Positions 30,701 through 40,768 of a DNA stretch of 64,000 bases are shown here, in pieces; position 1 is the stretch's first letter, and every line of letters starts with the position of its first letter. Where the stretch lies: contig CAVUVQ010000030.1 in NCBI GenBank assembly GCA_963744875.1, positions 1 to 64,000 of the forward strand. The letters run 5' to 3'. The notes under the pieces are model-generated. The model was not told the DNA's origin, searched no databases, and saw only the letters and a list, made by a program, of their open reading frames with translations. This DNA is from JACDAE01 sp963744875 (GTDB lineage: Bacteria > Chloroflexota > Ktedonobacteria > Ktedonobacterales > Ktedonobacteraceae). A program made the position numbers and the translations under genes.

Positions 30701-33700
30701 GTCCAATCCGTCAAATTGAGTGTAGCGGCCTGGGTAGTACCATCGGTATAGGTCATAGTTATTTGACCGGATTGATTTCCTGCAACGGATGCCCCCAGGA
30801 AACCGAGAGTCGTTGCGTTATTGACAGGTGTGATGGCGATTGTCTGTCCATTCGCGGCGAAATTATTGTACTGGCTTACCGATGCATTTGGCTCATCCGC
30901 TGCATTTGGATCGCTTAGTACATTGGGCCAGGTAAAATTGATCCCATCCTTCGCGACAATCTGACCTGGTTGAATACCCACGCTTTGCAATGCCTGTTGC
31001 GAGTAGGCAGCATTTTGACCATCAAAGTTCCCCAGCGTTGGATGATTGTCATCAACGGTTCCGATATTGTTATAGTAGGAACCGGCACGTGTCCCAACCG
31101 CGAAGATATGAAGCTGACCACTTCCTTGCGTCAGTGAATTTGGGAGTGTGACGCTTTGTACCGTCTTATTCGACTGCAAGGCCGTCTCTGTGTAGTAGAT
31201 GAAACAATTGCCCATCTCTTTGCCAGCGGTCGTATTGTGGTATGGCAGTACTGCGATAGCAACATTCCCATCCTGGGGACTGTTCTTACACCAATCAGTA
31301 AAGCCAAGCGTAAAGTTCTGCGTTGAACCATCGGTATAGGTAATCGTGGCGGCTCCGGCAGAAGAGCCATTGGTACTCAAGCCCAGAAATGCCAGAGTGC
31401 TGGCGTTATTGACAGGAGTAACAGGAACGGTCTGCCCATTCGCTTGATAGTTGTCATCATAGCCCGGGCCAGCAGTTGGCCATGTGAAGTCCACGCCATT
31501 GGCTTTTACGCTCTGGCCTGCATCAATACCTGCATATTGGAGCGTTTCATAGGAGAGGCTTTTTCCTCCGCCATCCATATTCGCAAAGTGGTTTCCAGCA
31601 TCATCGCTAATAGCAGCATTATTGTAGGCATTATCTGCCTGTGTTCCAATTGCCAATACATGCAACTGACTGCTGGCAGGTGAAATAACGTTAGGCAGTG
31701 TAACACTCTGCAACGTCTTACCAGCAGGAATTGCGGTGGCAGCATAATAGATGTATGTAGGTGAATTGATGTGACCGGTGGACGAGTTGCGATATGGCAT
31801 GGTAACCACCTTCTCATTATTGAAGGATGGAGCACCATTTGTCCAATCAGTCAAACCAAGCGTAAAGTTCTGCGTCGTGCCATCGGTAAAATTCATTGTC
31901 GCTGTACCACTTGCACCGCCATTGGTTGACGAGCCAAGAAAGGCGAGGCTGGTAGCATTTGTGACTGGCGAGACCGAGATTACCTGTCCATTGGCCTCAT
32001 AATTATCTGGAATGATGCCCCAACTATTTATCCAGTTAAACTCAGTTCCCTTGTAGATGATATCAAAGTTGGATTGTGTACTTCCACCGGGGTAGATACC
32101 AGCAGTTCTGAGTGCTTGATAGGAGTAGCTATTATTATGGTGATCGTAATCAGAGAAAATAGTCCCTGTATCAAGACTTACCGCGACACCATTTGTATAT
32201 CCACCCGCGGTCCGTGTCGCGATAGAGAAGATGTGCATCTGCCCTTGATTAGGTGTTGAGGGCAAGGTAATACTCTGCACCGTTTTGCCAGAGAGTAATT
32301 TTTGTTCGGTGTAAAAAAGGAACGCTCTGACGCTTTGCTGACCACTCTGGTTATTGCGATGAAAAAGCGTTGCCATTGAGCGATTGTGGAAACTAGGGGC
32401 ACTGGTAAAGTTCTGGAGCGTCCAATCGCTTAATGCAAGAGTGAAATTTTGCGTGGAGCCATCCGTATACTTGATGGTTGCGGTGCCGGAAGAGGATCCG
32501 TTCGTTGAGGTTCCGATGAAGCCGATAGTATCAGCCTGCGCGACGGCAGTAATTGGGATCGTCTGGCCCTGGGCAAGGTAATTATCTGGTTCCCCTACAC
32601 TGACCGCTGGCCATTGAAAATTCATCCCATTATAGGTCAAGATATCGCCACGATACCAGCCTGCTGAGTTTCTCAAAATCCTGTTCAGAAAAACTGTTAC
32701 CTGAACCGTCAAGATTTGCGAAACCAAGGCTAGCATTGTCACTGATACCGATATTATTAAAGTAGGAACGCATGCCAACAGCAAAAACGTGCATCTGACC
32801 ACCCGTGGTCGTTGAAGGCAACGTCACGCTTTGCACAATTTTGCCAGCGGGAATATCCAGTTCCGCATTGAAGAGGTAAGTATTCTGAGTGACTTTTCCC
32901 TTGGCACTATTGTGATAACTCATGGTCACGGATTTATCCGTGCCAGGTGCAGGCTGATCGACACCCGTACTTAACGTCCAATCACTGAGCGTCAAATTTT
33001 TGGTGTCACTGGTTCCATCCGCATAATTAAGAGTGACCGAACCAGTGGAAGCGCCGCCAACGGAAGCACCAAGAAAGCCTATTTTTACCGCATTAAAAAC
33101 CGGCGAGTTGACGGTTATTATTTGTCCATTAACCTGATAGTTATCGAGTTGTCCACTCTTAACATTGGGCCAGGTATACTCGATCCCATCATCAACGAAG
33201 ATCTGGCCCGGCACGACCTTCACAGATTGGAGCGCCTGGGCCGAAAAGCTATTGCCATGACTATCAAAATTACCAGCGGTCATTTGTGTATCATCGCTCA
33301 CACCAACACTGTCGTAAACCGCTGAATAATCACGTGTGCTGATAGCGAAGACATGCAATTGACCACCAGTTGCACTTGATGGAAGCTGAACATTCTGAAT
33401 CGTTTTCCCTGCCTGCAAAGCCACTTCAGTATAGAAGAGGTAGGTATTCACAGTTTGTTTCCCACTGGCAGCGTTGCGATACGAAAGAGATGCAGCGATA
33501 CTATTATTTGGTAGAAGAGAGTTTCGACCAGCATTGAGCGTCCAGTCATTAAAGGCCAGCGTGAAACTCTGAGTAGAACCATCAGTATATGTAATCAAGG
33601 CTGTTCCTGAAGCGGAACCAGCCGCAGAAGCGCTTGCAGAACCCAGGAATCCGAGTGCAGCGGCATTATTTACAGGCACCACTGGAACAGTCTGCCCATT

Positions 33701-34765
33701 GGATTGATAGTTATTAAACGTTCCCGGTGCCGGACTAGGCCAGTTGAACGTGATACCATTGTAGGTAAAGGGCTGGCCAATCGTAATGCCTGCCTGTTGT
33801 TGCAGAGCCTGAGCCGAATAGCTCGCTCCACCACCATCGAAATTGCCCAATTTTGTATTGGTATCGTCACTCACACCTACATTATTATAAGCAGTACGTG
33901 TACTGACAGCAAAAATGTGTATTTGTCCATGGTCAACAGACGTTGGCAACGTAACACTTTGCACGACCTTATCTGTCTGCAAACCAATCTCATTGTAGAA
34001 CAGATAGGTTTTCACAGTTTGTTTGCCACTGGGCGCATTATGATAAGCCATCGTCGCGGCAATCAGATTTCCATAGTCTGGTTGTGTTTTGCTCCCACTA
34101 TCGAAAGTCCAGTCACTCATGCCTAAAGAGGCTGTCTGTGTAGAACCATCAGTATAGGTGATTACCACATTTCCAGCCCCCTCACCGTTAGAGGATGCAC
34201 CCAGAAAAGTAACAGACACCGCATTATTAACGGGTGTTACAGGAATTACCTGTCCATTGGCAACATAGTTATCAACTGTACCAACTGTTGACGATGGCCA
34301 AGCAAACACAGAACCATTGACCGTCACATTCTTTCCAGGAGTGATCCCAACCCCTTGTAAGGCCTGAACAGAATATCCACTTTTTGTGCCATCAAAGTTT
34401 GCTGCAGCTGGTGTAGAGTCATTACTGGTCCCTACATTGTTATAAGCTGGTAGGCTGACATTAGCATGAGCCATACGAAGACGAGCCAATGCTTTCTGCT
34501 GTGCTGAAGCTCCTACAGGTGTCACAGTTGGATTACTTACCTTAATATAACTTCCCAACTTCTGTTGCATCGTCGCCAATGTAGCATCGTCGACGGAGAG
34601 ACTTGCAGTGCTAGCGTGAACTGCTGTGCTGGTAAAAAATGCTAGCGGAACGAAACTAAACAATAAAAAACATAATAAGAGGGGATTAAGCACCTGTTGA
34701 GCTGTAATTTTTCTCTTTTTCTGTCCTTGAGGCGAAAAATGAAGGCGTTCTTGCCTGGATTGCAT
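27741..34765 (-). pseudogene. Secreted 12-module repeat surface protein (about 2,340 codons), frameshifted
   Basis: The N-terminus has a signal peptide: basic head, then LLLCFLLFSFVPLAFFTSTAVHA near residues 31-52. After about 95 residues come twelve beta-rich modules of 165-190 residues. Each starts like YNNVGxSDDxxxxxxNFDG and YSAQALQxxGIxPG, then FTWP, DNYxANGQxIPVTPV, FLGxxTNG, YTDGSTQxFTL, DW, and ends LPxxxxxGQMHIFAIGTR. Similar modules are appended to actinobacterial glycosidases, so glycan binding or adhesion is plausible. No LPXTG or catalytic domain is visible. Modules 1 to 3 and most of 4 to 8 lie in two long frames. Frame changes occur near 32,690, 29,960, 29,440, 29,270, 28,930, 28,670 and 27,910. 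Three of these are repaired by one homopolymer base. The last module ends in HIFAIGTK and TGA at 27741. Confidence 0.75.
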
Positions 34766-34892
34766 AGATATATTTCTCCATTCACACAGTTTTACTCTTA
34801 TTCAAAAGAGAGAAGAGGTATAATAGCCTATAAAATTTCCTCTTATACACAGGATATGCTAATATATGAGTATATCAAATGCCATTTGTTAA

Positions 34893-34906
34893 ACATTCAT
34901 TAGTCA
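34893..34906 (-). promoter_or_regulatory. Element shared with the Rhs upstream region
   Basis: Read on the minus strand this is TGACTAATGAATGT, 13 of 14 matching the plus-strand element at 17,424-17,437. It is 128-141 bp upstream of the surface-protein start, in the divergent spacer shared with the regulator at 35,006. Weak evidence of common regulation. Confidence 0.25.
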
Positions 34907-35005
34907 TTAACTAGACAAACACAGATGAGGTGAATAGTTTGTCTTTTCTTCTTCGTCCAATAAAAACATATTTCTTCCAATTGTGCAGTAGACTACTAGA
35001 AAGAT

Positions 35006-36325
35006 ATGGACTATATAATGAAAAGTAATCTATTATCAAAGGCAAATATCATTTTAAAACAGCAACGTTTGAAGCAGAGCTTGACACAAGAGAAGTTGGC
35101 GGAAAAACTCGGCACAACCGTTATGAATGTGAGTCGCTGGGAACGGGGCATTATCTCCCCCGGACTGCATTTTCAGCGAAAATTATGCGATCTTTTTCAA
35201 TTAAGTCCCCTAGAACTGGGTTTACAAAGCAGCGAAGATGGTTACACCTCCTCGATAGAGAGAGGAAGCCCAAAAATCGTAGATCCAGCATTGCCATTAA
35301 CTTTAATGAACACGCTCGAAGGCATTGGTCGCCAGGTGTTACTTAACCAACTCATACAACAAATTTTAGGCGGTTGCAAGAGCATTGCATTAACTGGTTT
35401 ACCGGGGATCGGCAAAACAACCCTGGCTGTTATGCTAGCCTCTCACCCTACAATCCAGCAGCATTTTTCTGATGGTATTTTATGGGCTACCTTAGGCCGT
35501 CAGCCACAGATTATGACGCTGTTCAGTCGCTGGGGAACATTCTTAGAAATTGCGCCTGTGGAAATGTCCGATTTCACAACCATAGACGCCTGGCAGCGCA
35601 CATTGCGGGATCATATTGGCTCTCGACGTATGCTTTTAATACTTGATGATGCCTGGGAAATCGATGATGCCTCGCCTTTCTACCTTAATGGGCATCGCTG
35701 TGCTCATGTTTTGACCACCAGATTCCCTACTATCGCTCATACATTTGCCCTCAACGATGTATACACCATCCCAGAATTTGAGAGAGCCGAAAGTATGGCC
35801 TTACTGAAGCACTTTATCCCTGATGCATGTGAAACTTTTCCGCATGAGATCAATGAACTTATTCAGCAAGTTGGTGGACTCCCACTTGCACTTACCCTCA
35901 TTGGACGACATTTACTTGTACATACCTATACCGGTCCACGCAGGAGAGTCTATCAACATTTGTTACAATTAATTGAATATGCAGATAAACGTTTATCAGT
36001 ACACTATCCATCACAGGACAAGAACATTCCGTCTGGTTCCTCTTATTCACTACAGGCCGCCATTGCTATGAGTTGTGACATTCTTTCAATACAAGGGCAA
36101 ACCGCCTTGCGTACGCTTGCCATGTTTCCATCTAGCCAGCAAAGCTTTTCGGAGGCGGCTATACTTTCTATCTGTCACATAGAGACGGCCATACTAGATG
36201 AGCTTGTTGATAGTGGCCTTCTGACCTATATCGTGCCAGACCGTTACCAAATGCATCCAACTATTCGTGATACGTCGCAACTTCTTCCTTTAAGTCCTCA
36301 TGTAGAAAGATGTTTCCAACTATAA
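35006..36325 (+). CDS. XRE HTH / NB-ARC regulator, short form
   Basis: This 439-residue protein has an N-terminal XRE HTH (LKQSLTQEKLAEKLGTTVMN, then VSRWERG near residues 43-49). A STAND/NB-ARC ATPase follows, with Walker A GLPGIGKTTL near 131-140, Walker B MLLILDDAW and a GLPLALTLIGRHL motif. A winged-helix-like tail ends in YQMHPTIRDTSQLL. It lacks the long TPR region of the 863-residue paralogue at 557-3148, so the sensor part is either absent or was lost 3'. It is divergent from the 12-module surface protein and could regulate it. ATG 35006 is used; ATG 35018 would also fit. No strong ribosome-binding site is visible. Confidence 0.75.
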   Translation: MDYIMKSNLLSKANIILKQQRLKQSLTQEKLAEKLGTTVMNVSRWERGIISPGLHFQRKLCDLFQLSPLELGLQSSEDGYTSSIERGSPKIVDPALPLTLMNTLEGIGRQVLLNQLIQQILGGCKSIALTGLPGIGKTTLAVMLASHPTIQQHFSDGILWATLGRQPQIMTLFSRWGTFLEIAPVEMSDFTTIDAWQRTLRDHIGSRRMLLILDDAWEIDDASPFYLNGHRCAHVLTTRFPTIAHTFALNDVYTIPEFERAESMALLKHFIPDACETFPHEINELIQQVGGLPLALTLIGRHLLVHTYTGPRRRVYQHLLQLIEYADKRLSVHYPSQDKNIPSGSSYSLQAAIAMSCDILSIQGQTALRTLAMFPSSQQSFSEAAILSICHIETAILDELVDSGLLTYIVPDRYQMHPTIRDTSQLLPLSPHVERCFQL

Positions 36326-36589
36326 TGGCCCTAGAATGTGCGGCACGAAGTCGCTTGCAATGAGTTGAAGCACAAGCTTCCAGCCCCATGTCCAGGACTA
36401 TCCTCAATCCCTCACTGCATCCCTGGTAACGATGGAGTTGAAACGAGAGACAACGTCCAAGGAGGCTTCTAGTCCAAAGAGGCGACCCTACATTCTGTAA
36501 CTCGATACATAGAGGGTCGGCTTAGGTGAATTTGCCCCGATTTCGTAGAGCTAGAGAAAGTGGAGAGTGCAAAAATATTTCCTTTCCAA

Positions 36590-37170
36590 TGAGGAGATAG
36601 AATACGGGTAACCTACCAGCCAAGTGTGGTGCACATCGCCTGAAATGGCACATCACAAGAAGTGTGTCTTGCAAATAATAGGACTCCCGTCGGTTCCGGT
36701 TTGATAAATAGTGTAACTCACTCAGAGTGAGTTACACTATTTATATTTTACGAAGGGATGTCAGTACGCGTAATAACACGCTTAAAAGTACTTTCATCCT
36801 CCCCTTTTCTTCTCTCCTCCTTCAGCTTCTCAAGTGTTTCAAGCCTCTTCCTCATGCAAAAGCTCTCTTCCTTTTTTCTTCGCTGAGATTATTTTTCTAC
36901 GAAAGCACATACTGGCTCATCTTGCCGGCATGACGCATTTTGCGGTTCATTCTCGCTCTGTCTCTCTTTTATCATCAAATACTCTTTATAAGAGATATAT
37001 TAAAAGTGCATTCACATCATGACGTATGAGAAGGTAGAGGTTCTGAAAACAGAACGCTCTTCATTGAATGGTTCGACACGACGACAGTGATCCCCACACA
37101 TTTCAAGAAGCTGATCGATTTCTTCTTCTGTTCTCACACTCCTTAAAAGCGGGGCAGGATCAGAATGGCT
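36590..37170. repeat. Non-coding repeat element, family B, copy 3
   Basis: The element includes a leading segment from about 36,590, CCCGTCGGTTCCG at 36,686, and a perfect 19-bp hairpin (36,705-36,723 with 36,725-36,743, one-base centre). The long conserved stretch runs to about 36,950, and the GGGGCAGGATCAG end segment lies at 37,105-37,170. It abuts the broken end of a methyltransferase gene. The stretch 36,326-36,589 holds nothing recognisable. Confidence 0.8.
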
Positions 37171-37261
37171 ACATTCCTCTTCCGCGTTTCTGTTCCTACC
37201 AACTGCAAACCCCAATTAGAACAAAAATGCGCAGTGATCGATTTTTACAGTGATCCTAGTC

Positions 37262-37469
37262 TTACCTCAACCATGTCGGCCAGGATCAAGGCAACATCGC
37301 CTGCTCCACTGCCCAGATCAAGCACCTTCATGCCAGCGAGAATCCCCGCCTGCTCAAAGAGTTTGCGTGTGGAAGGACTGAGTAGCTGGGCTTGCACCTG
37401 CAATCGTCGGGCTTCCTCCTAGCTATAGCCTGGCGTGTAGGTATCATCAGGAAGATTCTTTTCATTCAT
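37262..37469 (-). pseudogene. SAM-dependent methyltransferase, 5' fragment with internal stop
   Basis: On the minus strand from ATG 37469 the translation begins MNEKNLPDDTYTPGYS, hits TAG, and continues EEARRLQVQAQLLSPSTRKL and GMKVLDLGSGAGDVALILAD. The last is the classical motif I of class I methyltransferases (VLDLGSGAGD). The stop probably replaces a GAG or GAA codon. Coding similarity ends at about 37,262, where repeat B copy 3 material lies beyond. At least two thirds of the gene is missing. It is a genuine pseudogene. Confidence 0.8.
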
Positions 37470-37489
37470 TGGCTTTTGTCCTTTCTTGC

Positions 37490-37972
37490 TCAAGAAGCCG
37501 TCGGATCAGTGAGATCGGTCCTCTGAAGAGACTCCCTCTGCTGAAAGAGATCTGCTTCATGCGCGAAGAGGCCTCGACCGATCTGGACGAACTCAAAGAA
37601 GTTTCCATCAGGGTCAGAGACAAAAATGGTTCCCGTGCCATAAGAGAGATCATCATTGGGATCGGTCAGCGGCTTTTTTCGCATCTGGATGTCCACTTGA
37701 AACGGTTTGAGCGATGCCGTGAGAAGACGCGATAAGAGTTCATTCAAGTTATCCACTTGCAGAGCGACGTGTCGAACGACATCGTAGGGAGAGGGAGAGA
37801 TCTCCAACGGGGCATCAGGAATCTCTATCACGTGTATGGTACACGCACCAGCAATGAACCAGACGGGAATACGCTTATGTTGCTCTAAACCGAGCACCTC
37901 AAGAAAAAAGTGCCTCGCTCTTTCATTATTTGTCACGCGCAAGCTGACATGATTAATTCCTTGATATTTCAT
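37490..37972 (-). CDS. VOC-superfamily (glyoxalase/dioxygenase-like) protein
   Basis: This intact 160-residue vicinal-oxygen-chelate fold protein has two beta-alpha-beta-beta-beta modules. NHVSLRVTNNERARHFFLEV opens the first and RHVALQVDNLNELLSRLL the second, ending in the usual DPDGNFFEFVQ. His in NHVSL, His in RHVAL and Glu in FFEFV are probable metal ligands. Such proteins act as glyoxalases, antibiotic-binding proteins or dioxygenases, and the sequence does not say which. It starts at 37972 behind AAGGAA, immediately upstream of the methyltransferase fragment on the same strand. Confidence 0.85.
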   Translation of the reverse strand: MKYQGINHVSLRVTNNERARHFFLEVLGLEQHKRIPVWFIAGACTIHVIEIPDAPLEISPSPYDVVRHVALQVDNLNELLSRLLTASLKPFQVDIQMRKKPLTDPNDDLSYGTGTIFVSDPDGNFFEFVQIGRGLFAHEADLFQQRESLQRTDLTDPTAS

Positions 37973-38627
37973 GAAAAGTTTCCTTCATACTTATGGTAGA
38001 TGAGCAAAGCTCTGCTTTGTATGATCACAATGAAGGGTTGGGGTCTTCCCACCGTGCAAAAATGGGTCTGCAGTCCTGTTCCGTAAGAGAGCGACTCTCA
38101 CGTGGTCTCTCTCCTTTGTACACGAAATCAAGGGCAACTTGGAGATCATCCTCCGTATGTAGCGTGCAGTATAGAAGCCAATGTAGTATAATTGACCCAT
38201 GAAGGCCAAGAAAGAATTGACCCACCCCTTAAAAAGGGCTACTCTTGTGTTGATCATAGACAGCAGACGCTTCACCTTTATTGACGCTAAGCAGAGGGTT
38301 CATCCGAAATACGACGGTGACCCTTTCTAAGGACAAGACGAGGCGCTTCTTGCTCCGTCTTGCTCCAAGATAGCATTCTAAAGGAAGACTGACTAGAACG
38401 ATCTTGCTGTTGCAGCGGTCCCCGCCCGATTGTCAATTCTTGTGTGAACTGTGTCACTGGCTAAGAGTGAGTCCAGTCCTAGTGCCGCGAGGAGCGATGA
38501 GCTATCCTGAAGCGATCTCAGGCGAGATCCTGTCAGATCCTCTCTGGCCAGAGAGAGCAAGAAGAGATCATGTCTGCGTGGTGAAACAGACAGACAAATA
38601 GCTCGACGCACGAAGAAAGGAATTCCC
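37973..38627. other. Intergenic region without a supported gene
   Basis: About 650 bp. Only short, overlapping, non-conserved ORFs are present, and I see no RNA gene, hairpin or member of the repeat families. Confidence 0.5.
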
Positions 38628-39509
38628 GTGAAGCTTTTGCGTGAAAAGGAACAGAGACCTCTCGAAGCCAGAGCAGGGCATGAGGCGGTCAAAGGCAGTG
38701 TCACGGTGTGGCGACCCTGGCAGCTCAAGCAGCTCGAACTCATGCAAGGAATAGCCGTCTCTACTCCCTCTCGGCAGCAATTCACTCAGGGGTATCTGAT
38801 TGCGTGCGGGCAGTCAGGAACAGCCCACATGCGGTATCGAAACATGCGTTTCAATGGCCAGGTCTTCGATGAGACGCTCTTTGTGTTCGAGCCGGGAGAA
38901 ACCTGGACCAGCCAGCTCAAAGACCTCACCTTCCATCGTCTTTTTATTGACCCTGCCTGGCTGCAACAGTTCGCCACCGAGCGGCTCCACAGGGAGCAGT
39001 CCTTGCCCCATTTTTCCAGCCATCCCCTCTTTGATCCGTCTGTGAGCAGGGCCGTGCGTGACCTGGCTGCTCGTTCTCTGGCTCCGGCTTCTCGTCTGCA
39101 ACAGGAGGAGACGCTGTTGCACCTGTTGGCTTCGTTGCTGCTTTCCCATGCCCAAGACGCCGGAGCCCTGCCTCAACTGGGCAGGGAACACCCAGCCGTC
39201 AAGCGCACAAAGGAGTACCTGCAAGCGCACTACGCCCAGGAGATTGCGCTGCAAGAACTGGCCCAGGAGGCCGGCATGAGCCCCTTTCATCTCGCTCGCA
39301 TCTTCCGCCAGGCCGTTGGCCTACCCCCCCATACGTATCAGACCCAGTTGCGCCTGGCGCGTGCCAAAACGTTGCTGGCGCAAGGGTACGACGTGAGCTA
39401 TGTGGCCCAGGAAACCGGCTTTTCTGATCAATCGCACTTCGCCCGGCACTTTAAGCGCCACTTCTTGGCGACTCCAGGAAGCTATCGCAAAACCGCAAGA
39501 TTTTCCTAG
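38628..39509 (+). CDS. AraC-family transcriptional regulator
   Basis: In this 293-residue protein, residues about 30-170 form the AraC-type cupin-like sensor (FEPGETWTSQL). The C-terminal DNA-binding domain has two helix-turn-helices: IALQELAQEAGMSPFHLARI and then VSYVAQETGFSDQSHFARHF, followed by GSYRKTARFS. These match the AraC signature closely. The GTG start at 38628 is preceded by GAAAGGA. No operon partner is adjacent: the flanking 39,510-39,963 has no supported gene and the next gene is on the opposite strand. Effector unknown. Confidence 0.9.
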   Translation: MKLLREKEQRPLEARAGHEAVKGSVTVWRPWQLKQLELMQGIAVSTPSRQQFTQGYLIACGQSGTAHMRYRNMRFNGQVFDETLFVFEPGETWTSQLKDLTFHRLFIDPAWLQQFATERLHREQSLPHFSSHPLFDPSVSRAVRDLAARSLAPASRLQQEETLLHLLASLLLSHAQDAGALPQLGREHPAVKRTKEYLQAHYAQEIALQELAQEAGMSPFHLARIFRQAVGLPPHTYQTQLRLARAKTLLAQGYDVSYVAQETGFSDQSHFARHFKRHFLATPGSYRKTARFS

Positions 39510-39963
39510 TCGGTCTGCCTTGCTTGCGCTCTCGCCGGAGCAAGTGGGAGTGCTGCTGGCTGCCCCTTTTCTTCCTCCTGACAGTCGATGGGTACACCGC
39601 ACTGGCATCCTACCAGGAGATGCACACCTCAGCACAAAAAGAAAGCACCTGAATCAGGGTCTGTCTCACTTTGGGTGATTCTCAAATTGAACTGCAAACC
39701 CGGCTCAGTGGAGCTTCGCAGTTAAAGCCGATGGATGAGTATTCCTTTCGTTCATACGCTAGAGCTTTCACGCAAAGTGAGACTGAGCCCACGGTAAATC
39801 CAAAAATTCCGGATCTGGCTCAATCCTGGTGAAGGATGAGTTTCTCTGACGATTGCTCCCCTTTTGTCTTCACATGGTAAAGAAGAGCAAAATAGCTGCT
39901 CTTCCTGAACGTTCACCGAGGGTGGACCGGTTCCGCAGAATCCTGGGATTGACACCAGGGTGG
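39510..39963. other. Intergenic region without a supported gene
   Basis: About 450 bp between convergent genes. No conserved ORF, hairpin with T tract or repeat-family member was seen. Confidence 0.5.
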
Positions 39964-40530
39964 TTATGTCCCAGCGACGATGCCCTTGAGCTGGTCGAGG
40001 GACGCCCGGATAAGTCGCGACAGATCTTGCTCATCAGGTTCGCTGATCCAGCGGTCAAACGCTATTTTGAACGTGATGGCTCCGACTTCCGCGGCGAGTA
40101 TCGCCGCAAGGTCGCTCACGCCGCGCCTTCGCAACGCGTCGGCCATGGCGGAGGTGAGTAATGCGCCCTTCAACAGTTCGCGTTCCTGGAGCCCTGGGTT
40201 TGCGGCAATCACGGCTTGGCGCTGCCGAACGAGTTCATGGCGCTCTCGGAACACTGGGGTAGCGGCCTCCAGGGCTGCGGCGACTGCATCGAGCGGCGTG
40301 GCGGAAGTAGGCGCAGCTTCGATGGTACTCACGTAGATATTGCGCAGCATGTCCTGACCCCCGAACAGCACCTCGCGCTTATCGGCGAAGTAGCGGAAGA
40401 ATGTCCGCTCGGTGAGGCCTGCCCGTTCAGCGATCTCCGTCACCATCGTCTGCTCAAACCCGCGTTCCTGGTACAGATCCAGAGCTGCCTGCTCTAGTCG
40501 GCCCCTGGCATTGGGTTCCCAGCGGCTCAT
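39964..40530 (-). CDS. TetR-family repressor
   Basis: I start this at ATG 40530 (MSRWEPNARGRLEQAALDLY), which follows a GGAGGGG ribosome-binding site, rather than at the more distal ATG 40608. The product has 188 residues. The HTH is FEQTMVTEIAERAGLTERTF with FRYFADK, typical of TetR. The C-terminal part would bind a small ligand. It is divergent from the oxidoreductase at 40769, and two palindromes lie in the spacer, so it probably represses itself and that gene. Its composition is GC-richer than the flanks. Confidence 0.88.
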   Translation of the reverse strand: MSRWEPNARGRLEQAALDLYQERGFEQTMVTEIAERAGLTERTFFRYFADKREVLFGGQDMLRNIYVSTIEAAPTSATPLDAVAAALEAATPVFRERHELVRQRQAVIAANPGLQERELLKGALLTSAMADALRRRGVSDLAAILAAEVGAITFKIAFDRWISEPDEQDLSRLIRASLDQLKGIVAGT

Positions 40531-40591
40531 ACGTTCAACCCCTCCTTCATGACAGCTATTGACATCACTTCCATTATACTGTATCATAGCT

Positions 40592-40608
40592 ATGTCAGCA
40601 ACTGACAT
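40592..40608. promoter_or_regulatory. Palindromic operator candidate, TetR spacer
   Basis: ATGTCAG-CAA-CTGACAT is a perfect 7-bp inverted repeat with a 3-nt centre, 62 bp upstream of the TetR start in the divergent spacer. It has the size and symmetry of a TetR operator. Confidence 0.6.
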
Positions 40609-40711
40609 TACTGTTTTGCCTTACCGAGAGGGATCTGTGGCGTAGCGGAACAGAAAAGGGGGTTGAGTCAGTGGATTTTGTGCGTAGGACTCCCTCACGA
40701 CAAGAAAACTA

Positions 40712-40732
40712 ATGCTCTAATAAGTAGAGCAT
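40712..40732. promoter_or_regulatory. Palindromic operator candidate, oxidoreductase promoter
   Basis: ATGCTCTA-ATAAG-TAGAGCAT is a perfect 8-bp inverted repeat with a 5-nt centre, 36 bp before the start of the oxidoreductase gene. It is unrelated in sequence to the 40,592 palindrome, so a different regulator may act here. Confidence 0.5.
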
Positions 40733-40768
40733 TACCGAGAGTAATAAGCGACAGAAGGAGTACGTTCT

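Noticed and set aside
27741..34765. CRISPR-like periodic repeats
   Set aside because: The periodicity of about 500 bp is protein-module repetition with diverged DNA, not short identical repeats with spacers. No CRISPR array was seen elsewhere.
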